From: CAWEWH01 sp963812775 | Lineage (GTDB): Bacteria; Pseudomonadota; Alphaproteobacteria; Rhizobiales; Beijerinckiaceae | DNA: 64,000 bases | Direction of reading: 5' to 3' | Assembly (NCBI GenBank): GCA_963812775.1 | Contig: CAWEWH010000007.1 | Location: forward strand, 372,001-436,000 | Part shown: positions 46,685 to 56,591 of the stretch, one piece after another | How the letters are laid out: the number at the start of each line of letters is the position of its first letter | Position numbering within the stretch: the stretch's first letter is position 1 | Program-made: the position numbers and the translations under genes | The notes under the pieces: generated by a model | What the model was told of the DNA's origin: nothing | Seen by the model: only the letters and a program-made list of their open reading frames with translations | Database searches by the model: none

Positions 46685-47254
46685 ATGAACCGCGCCACCA
46701 GCATCGTCCGCAAGGCGGCGGTCAAGCAGGACCGCATCGTCGACCGGCTGACCCTCGACCATGAGGGCCGGCAGAAGCGGCGCGTGGCGCTGAAGGCCGA
46801 TGGCGGTCTCGAACTGCTTGTTGATCTCGACAAGGCCACGGTCCTCGACGATGGCGACGCGCTGAAGCTCGACGATGGCCGGCTCGTGGAGGTCAAGGCG
46901 GCGCCCGAGCGGCTCCTGGAGGTGAGCGCCGAGAATCCGCTCAGGCTGCTGCGGGTCGCCTGGCACATCGGCAATCGCCACACGCCGGCCGAAGTGACGG
47001 CCGACGCCATCTATATCCAGGCCGACCACGTGCTAGCCGAGATGGTGCGCGGTCAGGGTTGCAGCGCAACACCGGTGACGCGACCCTTCCGCCCCGAACG
47101 CGGCGCCTACGAACATGCTGGCCACGATCATCATCACGGACACAACCATGAGCACGAGCATCATGGTCACCAGCACGGTCATGGCCACGACCCTCATGAC
47201 CACGACCATCATGGCCGCGACCACCATCACCACGACCACGACGACAAGCATTGA
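46685..47254 (+). CDS. ureE: urease nickel metallochaperone UreE, His-rich tail
   Basis: A 189-residue protein. The N-terminal peptide-binding domain and C-terminal metal domain (LRVAWHIGNRHTPAEV, LAEMVRGQGCSATPVTRPF) are standard. The last 48 residues are an extraordinary His-rich tail with 24 His interspersed with Asp, Gly and Glu, for nickel storage. GAGAGG precedes the ATG. The stop overlaps the ureF start (TGATG). It delivers nickel to UreG. Confidence 0.95.
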   Translation: MNRATSIVRKAAVKQDRIVDRLTLDHEGRQKRRVALKADGGLELLVDLDKATVLDDGDALKLDDGRLVEVKAAPERLLEVSAENPLRLLRVAWHIGNRHTPAEVTADAIYIQADHVLAEMVRGQGCSATPVTRPFRPERGAYEHAGHDHHHGHNHEHEHHGHQHGHGHDPHDHDHHGRDHHHHDHDDKH

Positions 47255-47924
47255 TGGCGCCGCATCTCCCGCTGATGATCTGGCTGTCGCCGGCCTTTCC
47301 GGTGGGCGCTTTCGCCTATTCGCACGGGCTCGAATGGGCGCATGAAGCTGGCGACGTTCGCGACGCGGCGACGCTCGACGCCTGGCTCACTGATCTCGTC
47401 GCGCATGGCGCGCCCCGCAATGATGCCATCCTGCTCGCCGCGGCCCACAAAGCCGCCGAGGCCGGCGACTGGCCCGAGGTGGCCCGCCTCGCCGAGCTCG
47501 CGGCCGCCCTGGCGACGAGCCGCGAGCGGCATCTCGAGACGACCCAGCAGGGCAACGCCTTCATCCAGGCGGCGCGCGCGTCGTGGCCGTGCGCGCCATT
47601 GGACAGGTTGGCGCAAGCTTGGCGCGGCGATGTCGCGTATCCGGTGGCCCTCGGCGTCGCGGCGGCAGGTCATGGCGTGCCGCTATTGGCGACGATCGAG
47701 GCATTCCTCGCGGCGTTCGTGTCGAACCTCGTGTCGGCGGCGGTGCGCCTCGGGGTCGTCGGCCAGACCGATGGCCAGCGCCTCATCGCCGCGTTGCTGC
47801 CGGCCATCGACGAGATGGCACGTTTCGCGCACGATGCGACGCTCGATGATCTCGGCGGTGCCGCCTTCCGGTCCGATCTCGCGGCGCTGCGCCACGAGAC
47901 GCAATACACAAGGCTCTTCCGCTC

Positions 47925-47928
<4 letters not shown>
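47254..47928 (+). CDS. ureF: urease accessory protein UreF
   Basis: A 224-residue all-helical protein. LMIWLSPAFPVGAFAYSHGLEWA at the N-terminus (quoted as LSPAFPVGAFAYSHGLE) is the family hallmark, and GNAFIQAAR and the end RSDLAALRHETQYTRLFRS fit UreF. The ATG overlaps the ureE stop. It is a GTPase-activating-like partner of UreG in the UreDFG maturation complex. Confidence 0.94.
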
Positions 47929-48551
<623 letters not shown>

Positions 48552-48589
48552 GCAATGCGAGATTGAGACACGATCCGAAAGGCAGGACC

Positions 48590-49168
48590 ATGACGTTCGA
48601 TCGCCGAATTGCTGTCGCCGCCTTGGCGATGTTTGCCACGCCCGCGCTCGCCCATACCGGCCACGGCGACGTATCGACATTCCGCGACGGCCTCCTGCAT
48701 CCACTCTTTGGCCTCGACCACGTGCTGGCCATGCTGGCGGTCGGCCTGTGGGCCGGCATGGTGGGCGGCCGGGCGCTCATGGCGTGGCCGGTGAGCTTCG
48801 TCATCGCCATGCTGGCGGGTGGAATTGTCGGCGTCGCGTTGCCCGCCTTGCCGATGGTCGAGCCGGCCATCGCGCTTTCCGTCGTGACGCTCGGCACCGT
48901 GGTCGCCTTCGGGTGGCGGCTGCCCGCGGTCGTGGGTGCCGCCGTCTGCGCGGCATTCGGGATCGTCCACGGCTATGCTCACGGCGCGGAGATGCCCGGC
49001 GGTCAGCCGTTCGTGTTCTATGGGGCGGGCTTCGCGCTCGCGACAGCCGCGCTGCATGGTGTCGGCATTACGCTGGCGCTGGCCGGGCAGCGCCTTGCGG
49101 GGCCGCTTGCCACGCGTGTTGCCGGCGCCCTGACGGCGGCGGGCGGCATGTGGCTCGCCGTGGCCTGA
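48590..49168 (+). CDS. HupE/UreJ family nickel permease
   Basis: A 192-residue membrane protein with a cleavable-looking N-terminus (AVAALAMFATPALA) and the family signature HPLFGLDHVLAMLAVGLWAG. A second signature, GIVHGYAHGAEMP, lies near residue 125. Conserved His and Asp residues bind metal. It ends the operon, with AGG before the ATG and a strong hairpin about 120 bases downstream. It is expected to import nickel for urease. Confidence 0.9.
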   Translation: MTFDRRIAVAALAMFATPALAHTGHGDVSTFRDGLLHPLFGLDHVLAMLAVGLWAGMVGGRALMAWPVSFVIAMLAGGIVGVALPALPMVEPAIALSVVTLGTVVAFGWRLPAVVGAAVCAAFGIVHGYAHGAEMPGGQPFVFYGAGFALATAALHGVGITLALAGQRLAGPLATRVAGALTAAGGMWLAVA

Positions 49169-49182
49169 AGCGTCCGGCTGAC

Positions 49183-49208
49183 GGAACTTGGACGCATGAC
49201 GAGGCGTT
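49183..49208 (+). promoter_or_regulatory. EcfG-type promoter
   Basis: GGAAC (49183-49187) and CGTT (49205-49208) are spaced by 17 bases, an allowed spacing for EcfG. It lies between ureJ and the amidohydrolase gene and just before the two hairpins at 49250-49320. Confidence 0.45.
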
Positions 49209-49214
49209 GAATTG

Positions 49215-49320
49215 GCACTCTCGAGGGATGCGAAAGCAGTCGCTGTCATGGCGCGATTGCCATTCGGGGGTCGCGCCGGAACAGCCAACGCCCGCCTGGA
49301 AAGCCCTTCCCGGCGGGCGT
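49215..49320 (+). ncRNA. candidate structured small RNA
   Basis: A transcript from the promoter at 49183-49208 would begin near 49215. It would contain hairpin GGCGCGA/TCGCGCC (49250-49277) and a very strong hairpin ACGCCCGCC/GGCGGGCGT with an inner GGAA/TTCC (49288-49320), after which it could end. The intervening sequence encodes no protein. This may instead be the leader of the amidohydrolase gene and the operon end hairpin. Boundaries are approximate. Confidence 0.3.
49288..49320 (+). terminator. strong hairpin, probable terminator
   Basis: A 9-base perfect stem plus an inner 4-base stem, followed by CTCCTTG rather than a pure T-run. It is the natural end of the urt-ure operon, or of the candidate small RNA. 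Confidence 0.5.
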
Positions 49321-49415
49321 CTCCTTGCCGGACGCGCCGTTGCGCAAGCTCCGGATCGTGGCGATAGTGGCGCCGACTTCAGTCCCGCCTTCGTTCTCTT
49401 GCCAGGATCCTCGCC

Positions 49416-50456
49416 ATGAACGCACCTCAGGCTCCCGTCCCGATGTTCCTGCCCGTCGTTCAAAGCTGGCTCGACAAGCGCACCGAGGAGATCATCGATC
49501 CGGCCCTGCCCATCGTCGATCCGCATCACCATCTGTGGCAGCGGCCGGACTGGCGCTATCTGTTCGAGGACCTGCACGCAGACGCGATCAGCGGCCACAA
49601 CGTGCTCAGCACGGTCTATGTGCAGGCGCGCTCCATGTATCGCCAGGACGGGCCCGAGGAGCTGCGCTCGCTCGGCGAGACTGAGTATATCAATGGCGCC
49701 GCGGCGATGAGCGCCAGCGGCGCCTTCGGCAAGCCGCAGCTTTGCGACGGCATCGTCGGCTTCATCGATCTCACGCTCGGCGACCGCGTGCCCGAGATCG
49801 CCGCCCGTCACAAGGCGGCGGCGGGCGAGCGCTTCAAGGGCATCCGCCATTCGACCGCCTACGATGATCATCCCGACGTGCGTGGCAGCGGCACCGTGTC
49901 GCCGAAGGGGCTCATGGGCCGCGAGGAATTTCGGCGCGGCTTCTCGCATCTTGCCAAGTTGGGGTTCAGCTACGACGCCTGGCTGTTCCATACGCAAATC
50001 AAGGAGCTGGCCGCCCTGGCGCGTGCCTTCCCCCACACGACCATCGTCATGGATCATTGCGGCGGGCCGCTCGGTGTCGGTCCCTATGAGGGGCATCGCG
50101 ACGAGATCTTCAAGACGTGGGAAGCCGACATCCGCGACATCGCCAAGTGCCCGAACGTCAACGTCAAGCTCGGCGGCCTCGGCATGAGGATCAACGGCTT
50201 CGGCTTCGAGAAGGAGACCTTGCCGCCGTCGTCCGAGAAGATCGCCGCGACGTTCAAGCCCTACGTCGAGACCTGCATCAGATATTTCGGCCCGGAGCGG
50301 GCGATGTTCGAGAGCAATTTCCCGGTCGACAAGGGCTCGTACAGCTATGCCATCATGTGGAACGCCTTCAAGCGTCTGGCGTCCGGCGCCTCCGCCGACG
50401 AGAAGGCGAAGCTGTTCAAGGATACGGCGGCACGGGTCTACCGGCTGAAGGTCTGA
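49416..50456 (+). CDS. amidohydrolase-2 family metal-dependent hydrolase
   Basis: A 346-residue TIM-barrel hydrolase. Metal-ligand motif IVDPHHHLWQ near residue 33, then GFIDLTLGD, FKGIRHSTAYD, the His in TIVMDHCGGP and the terminal-strand Asp-free MFESNFPVDKGS. This resembles 4-sulfomuconolactone / 2-pyrone-4,6-dicarboxylate hydrolases, usually involved in aromatic ring-cleavage products. AGGA precedes the ATG. Two relatives lie at 56592 and 58894. Confidence 0.88.
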   Translation: MNAPQAPVPMFLPVVQSWLDKRTEEIIDPALPIVDPHHHLWQRPDWRYLFEDLHADAISGHNVLSTVYVQARSMYRQDGPEELRSLGETEYINGAAAMSASGAFGKPQLCDGIVGFIDLTLGDRVPEIAARHKAAAGERFKGIRHSTAYDDHPDVRGSGTVSPKGLMGREEFRRGFSHLAKLGFSYDAWLFHTQIKELAALARAFPHTTIVMDHCGGPLGVGPYEGHRDEIFKTWEADIRDIAKCPNVNVKLGGLGMRINGFGFEKETLPPSSEKIAATFKPYVETCIRYFGPERAMFESNFPVDKGSYSYAIMWNAFKRLASGASADEKAKLFKDTAARVYRLKV

Positions 50457-50727
50457 CGCCCGAGGGCGCATCGAGGAACGCTTCGGTCGAAGGAACGCGC
50501 GGGCAGTTATTTTCCGCGTTACTGCCTTCTGTCCTCTCACGTCCGTCTCCTGTCCTCTGTTCATTGCCTGTGTGTTGCCTGTGGACAACACCGGCCGGCC
50601 GATCGCGCGCGATCGAGATTTCGCGGTCGACGGGCGACGACAAGCCAAGCAGAAAGACATGAGGGGCTGCGGCGGAACCAGCCTTGCGTCTGCTGTCGCG
50701 CGTCATTCGTTCGTGCGTTGGGTTGTC

Positions 50728-52734
50728 ATGCGTCGAGTGCTTGTTCTGGCAGTTCTCGGTGTGGCTTCGCTTGCGCCCGTCATGGCGCGCGCGCAGGTCA
50801 CGAGCTTTCCGCCGCCCGGCCAGGCGAACTGGGGCGGCGTCTATATCGGCCTCAATGCCGGCGGCGTCTGGGGCGGCGGCGACTATCAGTTCAACCCGCA
50901 ATTCAATGATCTCTTCCGAGGGCGCTCGGAGACCAATGGCACGGCGTTCATCGGCGGCGGGCAGGCCGGCTTCCGCTGGATGTCCGGCAACGTCATGGTC
51001 GGCTTCGAGACGGGCGTCCAGGCGACGCCGCTGACGCGCTCGATCACCCTCAACGACGAGCCGCCGCTCACCATCGAGCGCATCAACGTGGAGAGCCGCT
51101 GGCTCGCCACCGCGGCCCTGCAGGCGGGCGTCGTCGCCAACAATATCCTGTTCTACGGCAAGGCCGGCGGCGCGTTCGCGGACGCCACCGGCCGCGCCAA
51201 TCTCTTCATCGATGCCGGCGGCGTGCCGCAGCTGCACGTCTCGCCGCCCGTCGACAAGCGGCTGGCCGGCGTCACGGTGGGGGCCGGCTTCGAGGCCTTC
51301 GTCGCGCCTGCCGTGACAGCCGGCATTGCGTATGACTACACCCACTTCTCCCGCAGCCGCTTCCTCCTCGAGGTTTTCCCGGGCGGCTTCGAGCCGGCCG
51401 ACGTGACCGCCAACAATCATGCGGTGACGGCGCGCATCAACTTCCTCTTCGGCAACGGCGCGCCGTCGGCGCCGGTTCTGGCGTCCGGCGTGGTGCAGCA
51501 AGGCGGGCAGGGTCCGGGCGAGTCGGCGCAGATCGCCCCGCGCCGGCCGGTGCGCGTTGCCCAGCGGATACCGCCCAGTGTCGATGTGCGCCGTGACCGT
51601 GCCGCGGCCGAGGCGCTGCCGCCCGGCGAGCGCCGCTTCGTGCCGAACGAGGTCCTGGTGCAGCTCGCAGCCGGCGCGACACCCGCCATCGCCGACGAGG
51701 TCGGACGCGACGCTGGCCTCGTGCGGATCGCCTCGGCGGACCTCAATCTCATCGGCACGGTGCACCGCTACCGTATTCCCGACCGCCGCTCGGTTGCCGC
51801 CGTCATCGACACCCTCGAGGCCGACCGCCGCGTGGCGCTGGCGCAGCAGAACTCGCTGTTCACGCTGCAGCAGGCCGCCACCGCGGCGGCCGCCAGCTCG
51901 CCCAAGGGGCTGGCACCGCAATATGCCGTCGACAAGCTTCGCCTGCGCGACGCGCACGCGGTGGGGCGCGGCACCGGCGTCCTGGTGGCAGTCATCGACA
52001 CTGGCATCGACGAGGGCCATCCGGAGCTCGTCGGCAGCGTCGCGGCGAGCTTCAACGCCGCCGACACGCCGTCCGTGCCGCAAGCGCACGGCACGGCGGT
52101 GGCCGGCATCGTCGCCGCTCACGCCGAGCTGCTCGGCGCCGCGCCGGCCGCGCGCATCCTCGCGGTGCGTGCCTTCGAAGGCCGCGACGACCGGACCCCC
52201 GGCACCGGCAACACCTTCGCGGTGCTGAAGGGGCTTGACTGGGCGCAAGGCAACGGCGCGCGGATCGCCAATCTGAGCTTCGCCGGGCCGCAGGACCGCT
52301 TGCTGTCGCAGATGCTGAAAGCCGCCCGTGACCGCGGCATGATCGTCATCGCGGCGGCCGGCAATGGCGGCCGCGCCGCCGCGCCGCTCTATCCGGCCGC
52401 CGACCCGAACGTCATCGCCGTCACCGCCACGGACGCCGACGACAAGCTTTACCGCGCCGCCAGCGTCGGCAGCCATGTCGCGTTCGCGGCGCCAGGCGTC
52501 GACATTCTCGTTGCGGCACCGTCGCGCCGCTACGACGTAACCTCCGGCACCTCCATGGCGGCCGCCTATGTGTCGGGCATCGCCGCACTCGTTCTGGAGC
52601 GCAGCCCCGGCACGAGCGCCGATCGGCTGCGGCAGGTCCTCACCGCGGCCGCCAAGGCCCCGCAAGGAACGGGCAGCCAGATTGGCGCCGGCGTGCCGGA
52701 TGCGGCGCGCGCGCTGCAGTGGCTCGGGCGCTAG
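50728..52734 (+). CDS. outer-membrane barrel fused to subtilisin-like protease
   Basis: A 668-residue fusion. After a signal peptide (LVLAVLGVASLAPVMARA), residues about 30-242 form an Omp25/31-type barrel: GVYIGLNAGGVWGGGDYQF at the start, alternating strands such as ILFYGKAGGAF, and an end ARINFLFG. A Pro/Arg-rich linker follows. Residues about 295-400 resemble a propeptide or inhibitor-I9-like region. The S8 domain carries Asp424 (VIDTGID), His454 (HGTAVAGI) and Ser609 (SGTSMAA), so it looks active. The start is the ATG of the signal peptide; the longer frame from 50572 is unsupported. Order is the reverse of classical autotransporters, whose barrel is C-terminal. Confidence 0.88.
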   Translation: MRRVLVLAVLGVASLAPVMARAQVTSFPPPGQANWGGVYIGLNAGGVWGGGDYQFNPQFNDLFRGRSETNGTAFIGGGQAGFRWMSGNVMVGFETGVQATPLTRSITLNDEPPLTIERINVESRWLATAALQAGVVANNILFYGKAGGAFADATGRANLFIDAGGVPQLHVSPPVDKRLAGVTVGAGFEAFVAPAVTAGIAYDYTHFSRSRFLLEVFPGGFEPADVTANNHAVTARINFLFGNGAPSAPVLASGVVQQGGQGPGESAQIAPRRPVRVAQRIPPSVDVRRDRAAAEALPPGERRFVPNEVLVQLAAGATPAIADEVGRDAGLVRIASADLNLIGTVHRYRIPDRRSVAAVIDTLEADRRVALAQQNSLFTLQQAATAAAASSPKGLAPQYAVDKLRLRDAHAVGRGTGVLVAVIDTGIDEGHPELVGSVAASFNAADTPSVPQAHGTAVAGIVAAHAELLGAAPAARILAVRAFEGRDDRTPGTGNTFAVLKGLDWAQGNGARIANLSFAGPQDRLLSQMLKAARDRGMIVIAAAGNGGRAAAPLYPAADPNVIAVTATDADDKLYRAASVGSHVAFAAPGVDILVAAPSRRYDVTSGTSMAAAYVSGIAALVLERSPGTSADRLRQVLTAAAKAPQGTGSQIGAGVPDAARALQWLGR

Positions 52735-52823
52735 TTCGGGACCCCGGCACGCCCGTTGCGCCTGGGCTTTGGGCTGTGCTTTGGTGGCGTGGCGTCTTGC
52801 ATCGGGCGCGCGAGGGGGAACAA

Positions 52824-53795
52824 ATGAACCACAAACGGGTCATCGCCGCGGCGCTGTTCTCCCTCGTGGCGGCCGCGCCCGGTGCCGACGCCCAGGAGGT
52901 CACGCTCAAAGGCATTACCTCTTTTGCCGAGAAGACTTTCTATTCGCGCGGCTTCGAGAAATTTATCGACAAGGTCAACGCCGACGGCAAGGGCGTCATC
53001 CAGATCAACTACATCGGCGGCCCCAAGGCGATGCCGCCGTTCGAGGTCGGCAACGCGCTCAAGAACGGCGTCGTCGACATCGCCAACGTCACCGGCGCCT
53101 TCTACACCAACCTGATGCCGGAGGCAGATGCGTGGAAGCTCACCGAGCAGCCGATGGCGGAGCTGCGCAAGAACGGCGGCTACGACTACATGGCGGGGCT
53201 GTACGAGCAGAAGCTCAATGCCATCCTGCTCGCCCGCCATGTCGACAGCAACCCGTTCCACATCTATCTCAACAGGCCGATCAGCAAGCTCGACCTCACC
53301 GGGCTGAAGCTGCGCATCACGCCGGTCTACCGCGACTTCTTCCAGGCGCTGGGCGCCACCGTCGTGCAGACGCCGCCGGGTGACGTTTACACGGCGCTGG
53401 AACGCGGCGTCGTCGACGGCTATGGCTGGCCGATCACCGGCATCTTCGACCTCGGCTGGCACGAGAAGACCAAGTACCGCGTCGATCCGGGCTTCTACAG
53501 CGCCGAGGTCAGCATCCTCATCAACAAGGCGACCTGGGACAAGCTGACCGCGGCGCAGAGGAAGGTGATCAGCGACACCGCCGCGTGGCTCGAGGCCCAG
53601 GCGCAAGAGACCGCCAAGGAGAACGAGGCCGATATTGCCAAGCAGAAGGCGGCCGGCATCGAGGTCATCGCCTTCACCGGCGGCGAAGGCGAGGCGCTGC
53701 GCGCCAAGGCCTACGAAGCCGGCTGGGCCGGCGTCCTGAGGCAGAGCCCCGAGCACGGTGCCAAGCTGAAGGAACTCTTCGCCAAGCCCAAGTGA
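52824..53795 (+). CDS. TRAP transporter substrate-binding protein DctP
   Basis: A 323-residue periplasmic receptor. A signal peptide (VIAAALFSLVAAAPGADA) is followed by a DctP fold with GLKLRITPVYRDFFQALGAT and the TRAP hallmark TPPGDVYTALERGVVDG. Asn in NPFHIYLN and the Arg of LRITP are expected ligand contacts. GAGGGGG precedes the ATG. It precedes the dctQ and dctM genes and binds a carboxylate, not identifiable here. Confidence 0.92.
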   Translation: MNHKRVIAAALFSLVAAAPGADAQEVTLKGITSFAEKTFYSRGFEKFIDKVNADGKGVIQINYIGGPKAMPPFEVGNALKNGVVDIANVTGAFYTNLMPEADAWKLTEQPMAELRKNGGYDYMAGLYEQKLNAILLARHVDSNPFHIYLNRPISKLDLTGLKLRITPVYRDFFQALGATVVQTPPGDVYTALERGVVDGYGWPITGIFDLGWHEKTKYRVDPGFYSAEVSILINKATWDKLTAAQRKVISDTAAWLEAQAQETAKENEADIAKQKAAGIEVIAFTGGEGEALRAKAYEAGWAGVLRQSPEHGAKLKELFAKPK

Positions 53796-53877
53796 TGTTT
53801 GGTGGGGAGCGCCGCCGCGATCCGCGGCGCCCGCGCGGCACGAGCACGGCGCTCACAGCCCGCAGAAAGGTCGAGCG

Positions 53878-54393
53878 ATGAACCGCTTGTCGCGGGCCTT
53901 CGGTTCACTCCTCGACGGGCTGATGCGCCTCGCCTGCCTGCTTCTGTTTGCCATGACGCTGCTCATCGGCCTCGATGTGGCGAGCCGCAACACCGGTTTC
54001 GGGGGCATCCCCTGGAGCAACGAGGTCTGCGAATACATCCTCTATCTTCTCACCCTGGCGGCCGCGCCATGGCTCTTGCGCCAGGGGCAGCATATCCGCG
54101 TCGACATTCTGCTGCGGGCGCTACCGCCGCGTCTCGGCTGGTTCATCGAGTGGATCGGCGACACGGTCGGCCTCTTGTGCTCGCTCTACTTCGTTTGGTT
54201 CGGCTGGAAGGTGCTGAGCGCCAGCTATCTGGCGGGCGCGATTTCCATCAAGACGCTCGTCCTGCCGGAATGGTGGCTGCTCGTGCCGATGCCGCTGTCC
54301 TTCCTGCTGGTGACGATCGAGTTCGGCTTCCGCATGCAGCGGCTCGCCGCCGGCGAGCGGGCGCCGCGCCCCGACGCGGTCTCGGCCGCCTGA
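53878..54393 (+). CDS. TRAP transporter small permease DctQ
   Basis: A 171-residue membrane protein with four hydrophobic helices and the DctQ pattern (LLIGLDVASRNTGFGGIPWS, then EYILYLLTLAAAPWLLRQG). A weak AAAGG ribosome site precedes the ATG. It partners with DctM, 3 bases downstream. Confidence 0.9.
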   Translation: MNRLSRAFGSLLDGLMRLACLLLFAMTLLIGLDVASRNTGFGGIPWSNEVCEYILYLLTLAAAPWLLRQGQHIRVDILLRALPPRLGWFIEWIGDTVGLLCSLYFVWFGWKVLSASYLAGAISIKTLVLPEWWLLVPMPLSFLLVTIEFGFRMQRLAAGERAPRPDAVSAA

Positions 54394-54396
54394 GCG

Positions 54397-55713
54397 ATGG
54401 CCTGGGGTCTGGCGGCTCTCTTGCTCCTTGGCGGATCGACCGTGCTGCTCTTCCTCGGCATGCCGGTGGCGGTCTCCTTCGTGGCCATCAACATCGTCGG
54501 CGCCTTCCTGTTTCTCGGCGGCGAAGCGGGGCTGGCGCAGGTGGTGCGCAACAGCGTGCTCGCGGTGATGAACTTCTCGCTGACCCCCATTCCGCTCTTC
54601 ATCCTCATGGGCGAGGTGCTGTTTCATACCGGCCTCGCCATCAAGGTCATCGACGGTGTCGAACGTCTCATCCGGCAGGTGCCGGGGCGTCTTGCGGTGG
54701 TGGCCGTCGTGGCCGGCACGATCTTCTCGGCCATCTCCGGCTCGACCATCGCCACCACGGCCATGCTCGGATCGCTGATGCTGCCGGTGATGCTGGCGCG
54801 TGGCTATCACCCGACCATGGCGACCGGCCCGATCATGGCCATCGGGGCCGTCGACATGTTGATTCCGCCGTCGGCGCTCACCGTGCTGCTCGGCAGCCTG
54901 TCCGGCATATCGATCTCCAAACTGCTCATCGGCGGTGTCGTGCCCGGCCTGATGCTCTCGCTCGCCTTCGTGGCCTATATCGTGGTGCGGTCGCGTCTCT
55001 CTCCACAACTCGCGCCGGCGACGCCGGTCGTGGCCCATTCCGGCTGGGAGAACTGGCGGCTGCTCGTGCTCTACGTGGTGCCGCTGGTGAGCATCTTCGC
55101 CGTCGTGGTGGGGGCCATGTCGGGCGGTCTGGCCACGCCGACCGAGTCGGCGGCACTCGGCGCGCTGGCCACCATGGCGTTGGCTGCCGTCTACCGTGTC
55201 CTGACGCGCGGAGCATTGGCGCGGGCGCTACGCGGCACGGTGGCCATTTCGGGGATGATCCTGTTCATCATCCTCGGCGCCACCACGTTCTCGCAAATCC
55301 TGAGCTTCTCCGGCGCCACCGACGGCCTGGTAGCTGCCATCCTCGGACAGGGCCTGTCGCCGCTTGCGGTGGTAGCGCTGATGATGCTGACGCTCATCTT
55401 CCTCGGCATCTTCGTCGACCAAGTGAGCATGATGCTGATCACACTGCCGGTATTCATGCCACTGGTCTTCCGCCTTGGGATCGATCCCATCTGGTTCGGC
55501 GTCCTCTTCCTCATCTGCATGCAACTAGGGCTGCTGTTGCCGCCGCACGGGCTGCTGCTCATGACCATGCGCGGTGTGGCGCCGCCGGAGGTCACCTTCG
55601 CGCACATCTTCCGTGCCGTCGTGCCCTACGTGCTCATGAGCCTCGTCCTGCTCGGCCTCATCATCGTGGCGCCGGCCATCGCCACTTGGCTACCGCGGTT
55701 GCTTATCGGATAA
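54397..55713 (+). CDS. TRAP transporter large permease DctM
   Basis: A 438-residue permease with about 12 hydrophobic helices. DctM motifs include FLGMPVAVSFVAINIVGAF, the gate region IFSAISGSTIATTAMLGSL, PPSALTVLLGSLSGISISK and VDQVSMMLITLPVFMPLV. It imports the substrate with sodium, fed by the DctP protein. Confidence 0.93.
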   Translation: MAWGLAALLLLGGSTVLLFLGMPVAVSFVAINIVGAFLFLGGEAGLAQVVRNSVLAVMNFSLTPIPLFILMGEVLFHTGLAIKVIDGVERLIRQVPGRLAVVAVVAGTIFSAISGSTIATTAMLGSLMLPVMLARGYHPTMATGPIMAIGAVDMLIPPSALTVLLGSLSGISISKLLIGGVVPGLMLSLAFVAYIVVRSRLSPQLAPATPVVAHSGWENWRLLVLYVVPLVSIFAVVVGAMSGGLATPTESAALGALATMALAAVYRVLTRGALARALRGTVAISGMILFIILGATTFSQILSFSGATDGLVAAILGQGLSPLAVVALMMLTLIFLGIFVDQVSMMLITLPVFMPLVFRLGIDPIWFGVLFLICMQLGLLLPPHGLLLMTMRGVAPPEVTFAHIFRAVVPYVLMSLVLLGLIIVAPAIATWLPRLLIG

Positions 55714-55752
55714 GTCGGCCGATAGGCGGACGCGCCGCCAGGGTCGTCAAGG

Positions 55753-56556
55753 ATGGTTGCCTCGTTCAAGGAGTCCGAGCTCGCCGGCTGGACCGCGCGT
55801 GCGGACAGCTACGACGAATTGTTCACGCCTATTTCTGACCAGGCAGTCGCTCCGATATTGTCGGTTCTGGGCGATATTCGCGGCATGCGCGTTCTCGACG
55901 TGTGCTGCGGCGCGGGGCATCTCACGGCGGCGCTGGCCGGTCGAGGAGCCGAAGCGCAGGGGCTCGACTTCGCCTCGACGATGGTCGCCAGGGCCTCGGC
56001 CAATTACCCCGGGGTTGAGTTTCAAAAAGGCGACGCCGAGAGCCTGCCGTACGATGAAAATGCCTTTCATCACGTCGTCTGCTGCTTTGGGGTGATGCAC
56101 CTTGAGCGACCGGATCAAGCGATCGCCGAGGCGCATCGCGTGCTTCGCCGCGGCGGCAAGTATGTCTTTACGCAGTGGGCCAAGGACGACGATCTCTTAC
56201 GCATCGTCTCGACAGCGGTTGCCGAGCACGGCGACCGAACGATCGCGCTCCCGCCGGCGCCGCCGATGATGCGATTCAGTGACCCCGAGGAATGCCGCCG
56301 CGCTCTCGTTGCGCAGGGTTTTCATCGGGCGACGGTCGCTCGCATCGACATTGAATGGAAATCTGAGCGGGCCGAGGCTCTGCTGGAATTGATCTATGGA
56401 AGCGCCGTGCGCGCCGCGATGCTGATCGAAGCCCAGGAGCCGGCGCGTCGTGCAAGAATACATGACGCCATACTCACGACGGCCCGCGCCAGCAGCCCAG
56501 GGAGCGTCACTGTCATCCGCAGGCCAGCCGTGATGGCGTGCGCAGAAAAGCGATAA
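55753..56556 (+). CDS. class I SAM-dependent methyltransferase
   Basis: A 267-residue methyltransferase with motif I VLDVCCGAGHLTAAL, the acidic residue in GLDFASTM, and the UbiE/type-11-like FHHVVCCFGVMHLERPDQAI and EAHRVLRRGGKYVFTQW. The acceptor is unknown. AGGG precedes the ATG. It follows the TRAP permease by 39 bases, so it may be cotranscribed. Confidence 0.88.
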   Translation: MVASFKESELAGWTARADSYDELFTPISDQAVAPILSVLGDIRGMRVLDVCCGAGHLTAALAGRGAEAQGLDFASTMVARASANYPGVEFQKGDAESLPYDENAFHHVVCCFGVMHLERPDQAIAEAHRVLRRGGKYVFTQWAKDDDLLRIVSTAVAEHGDRTIALPPAPPMMRFSDPEECRRALVAQGFHRATVARIDIEWKSERAEALLELIYGSAVRAAMLIEAQEPARRARIHDAILTTARASSPGSVTVIRRPAVMACAEKR

Positions 56557-56591
56557 TCCAACTCGATAAGCTTCAGATTCGGGATCATGCG

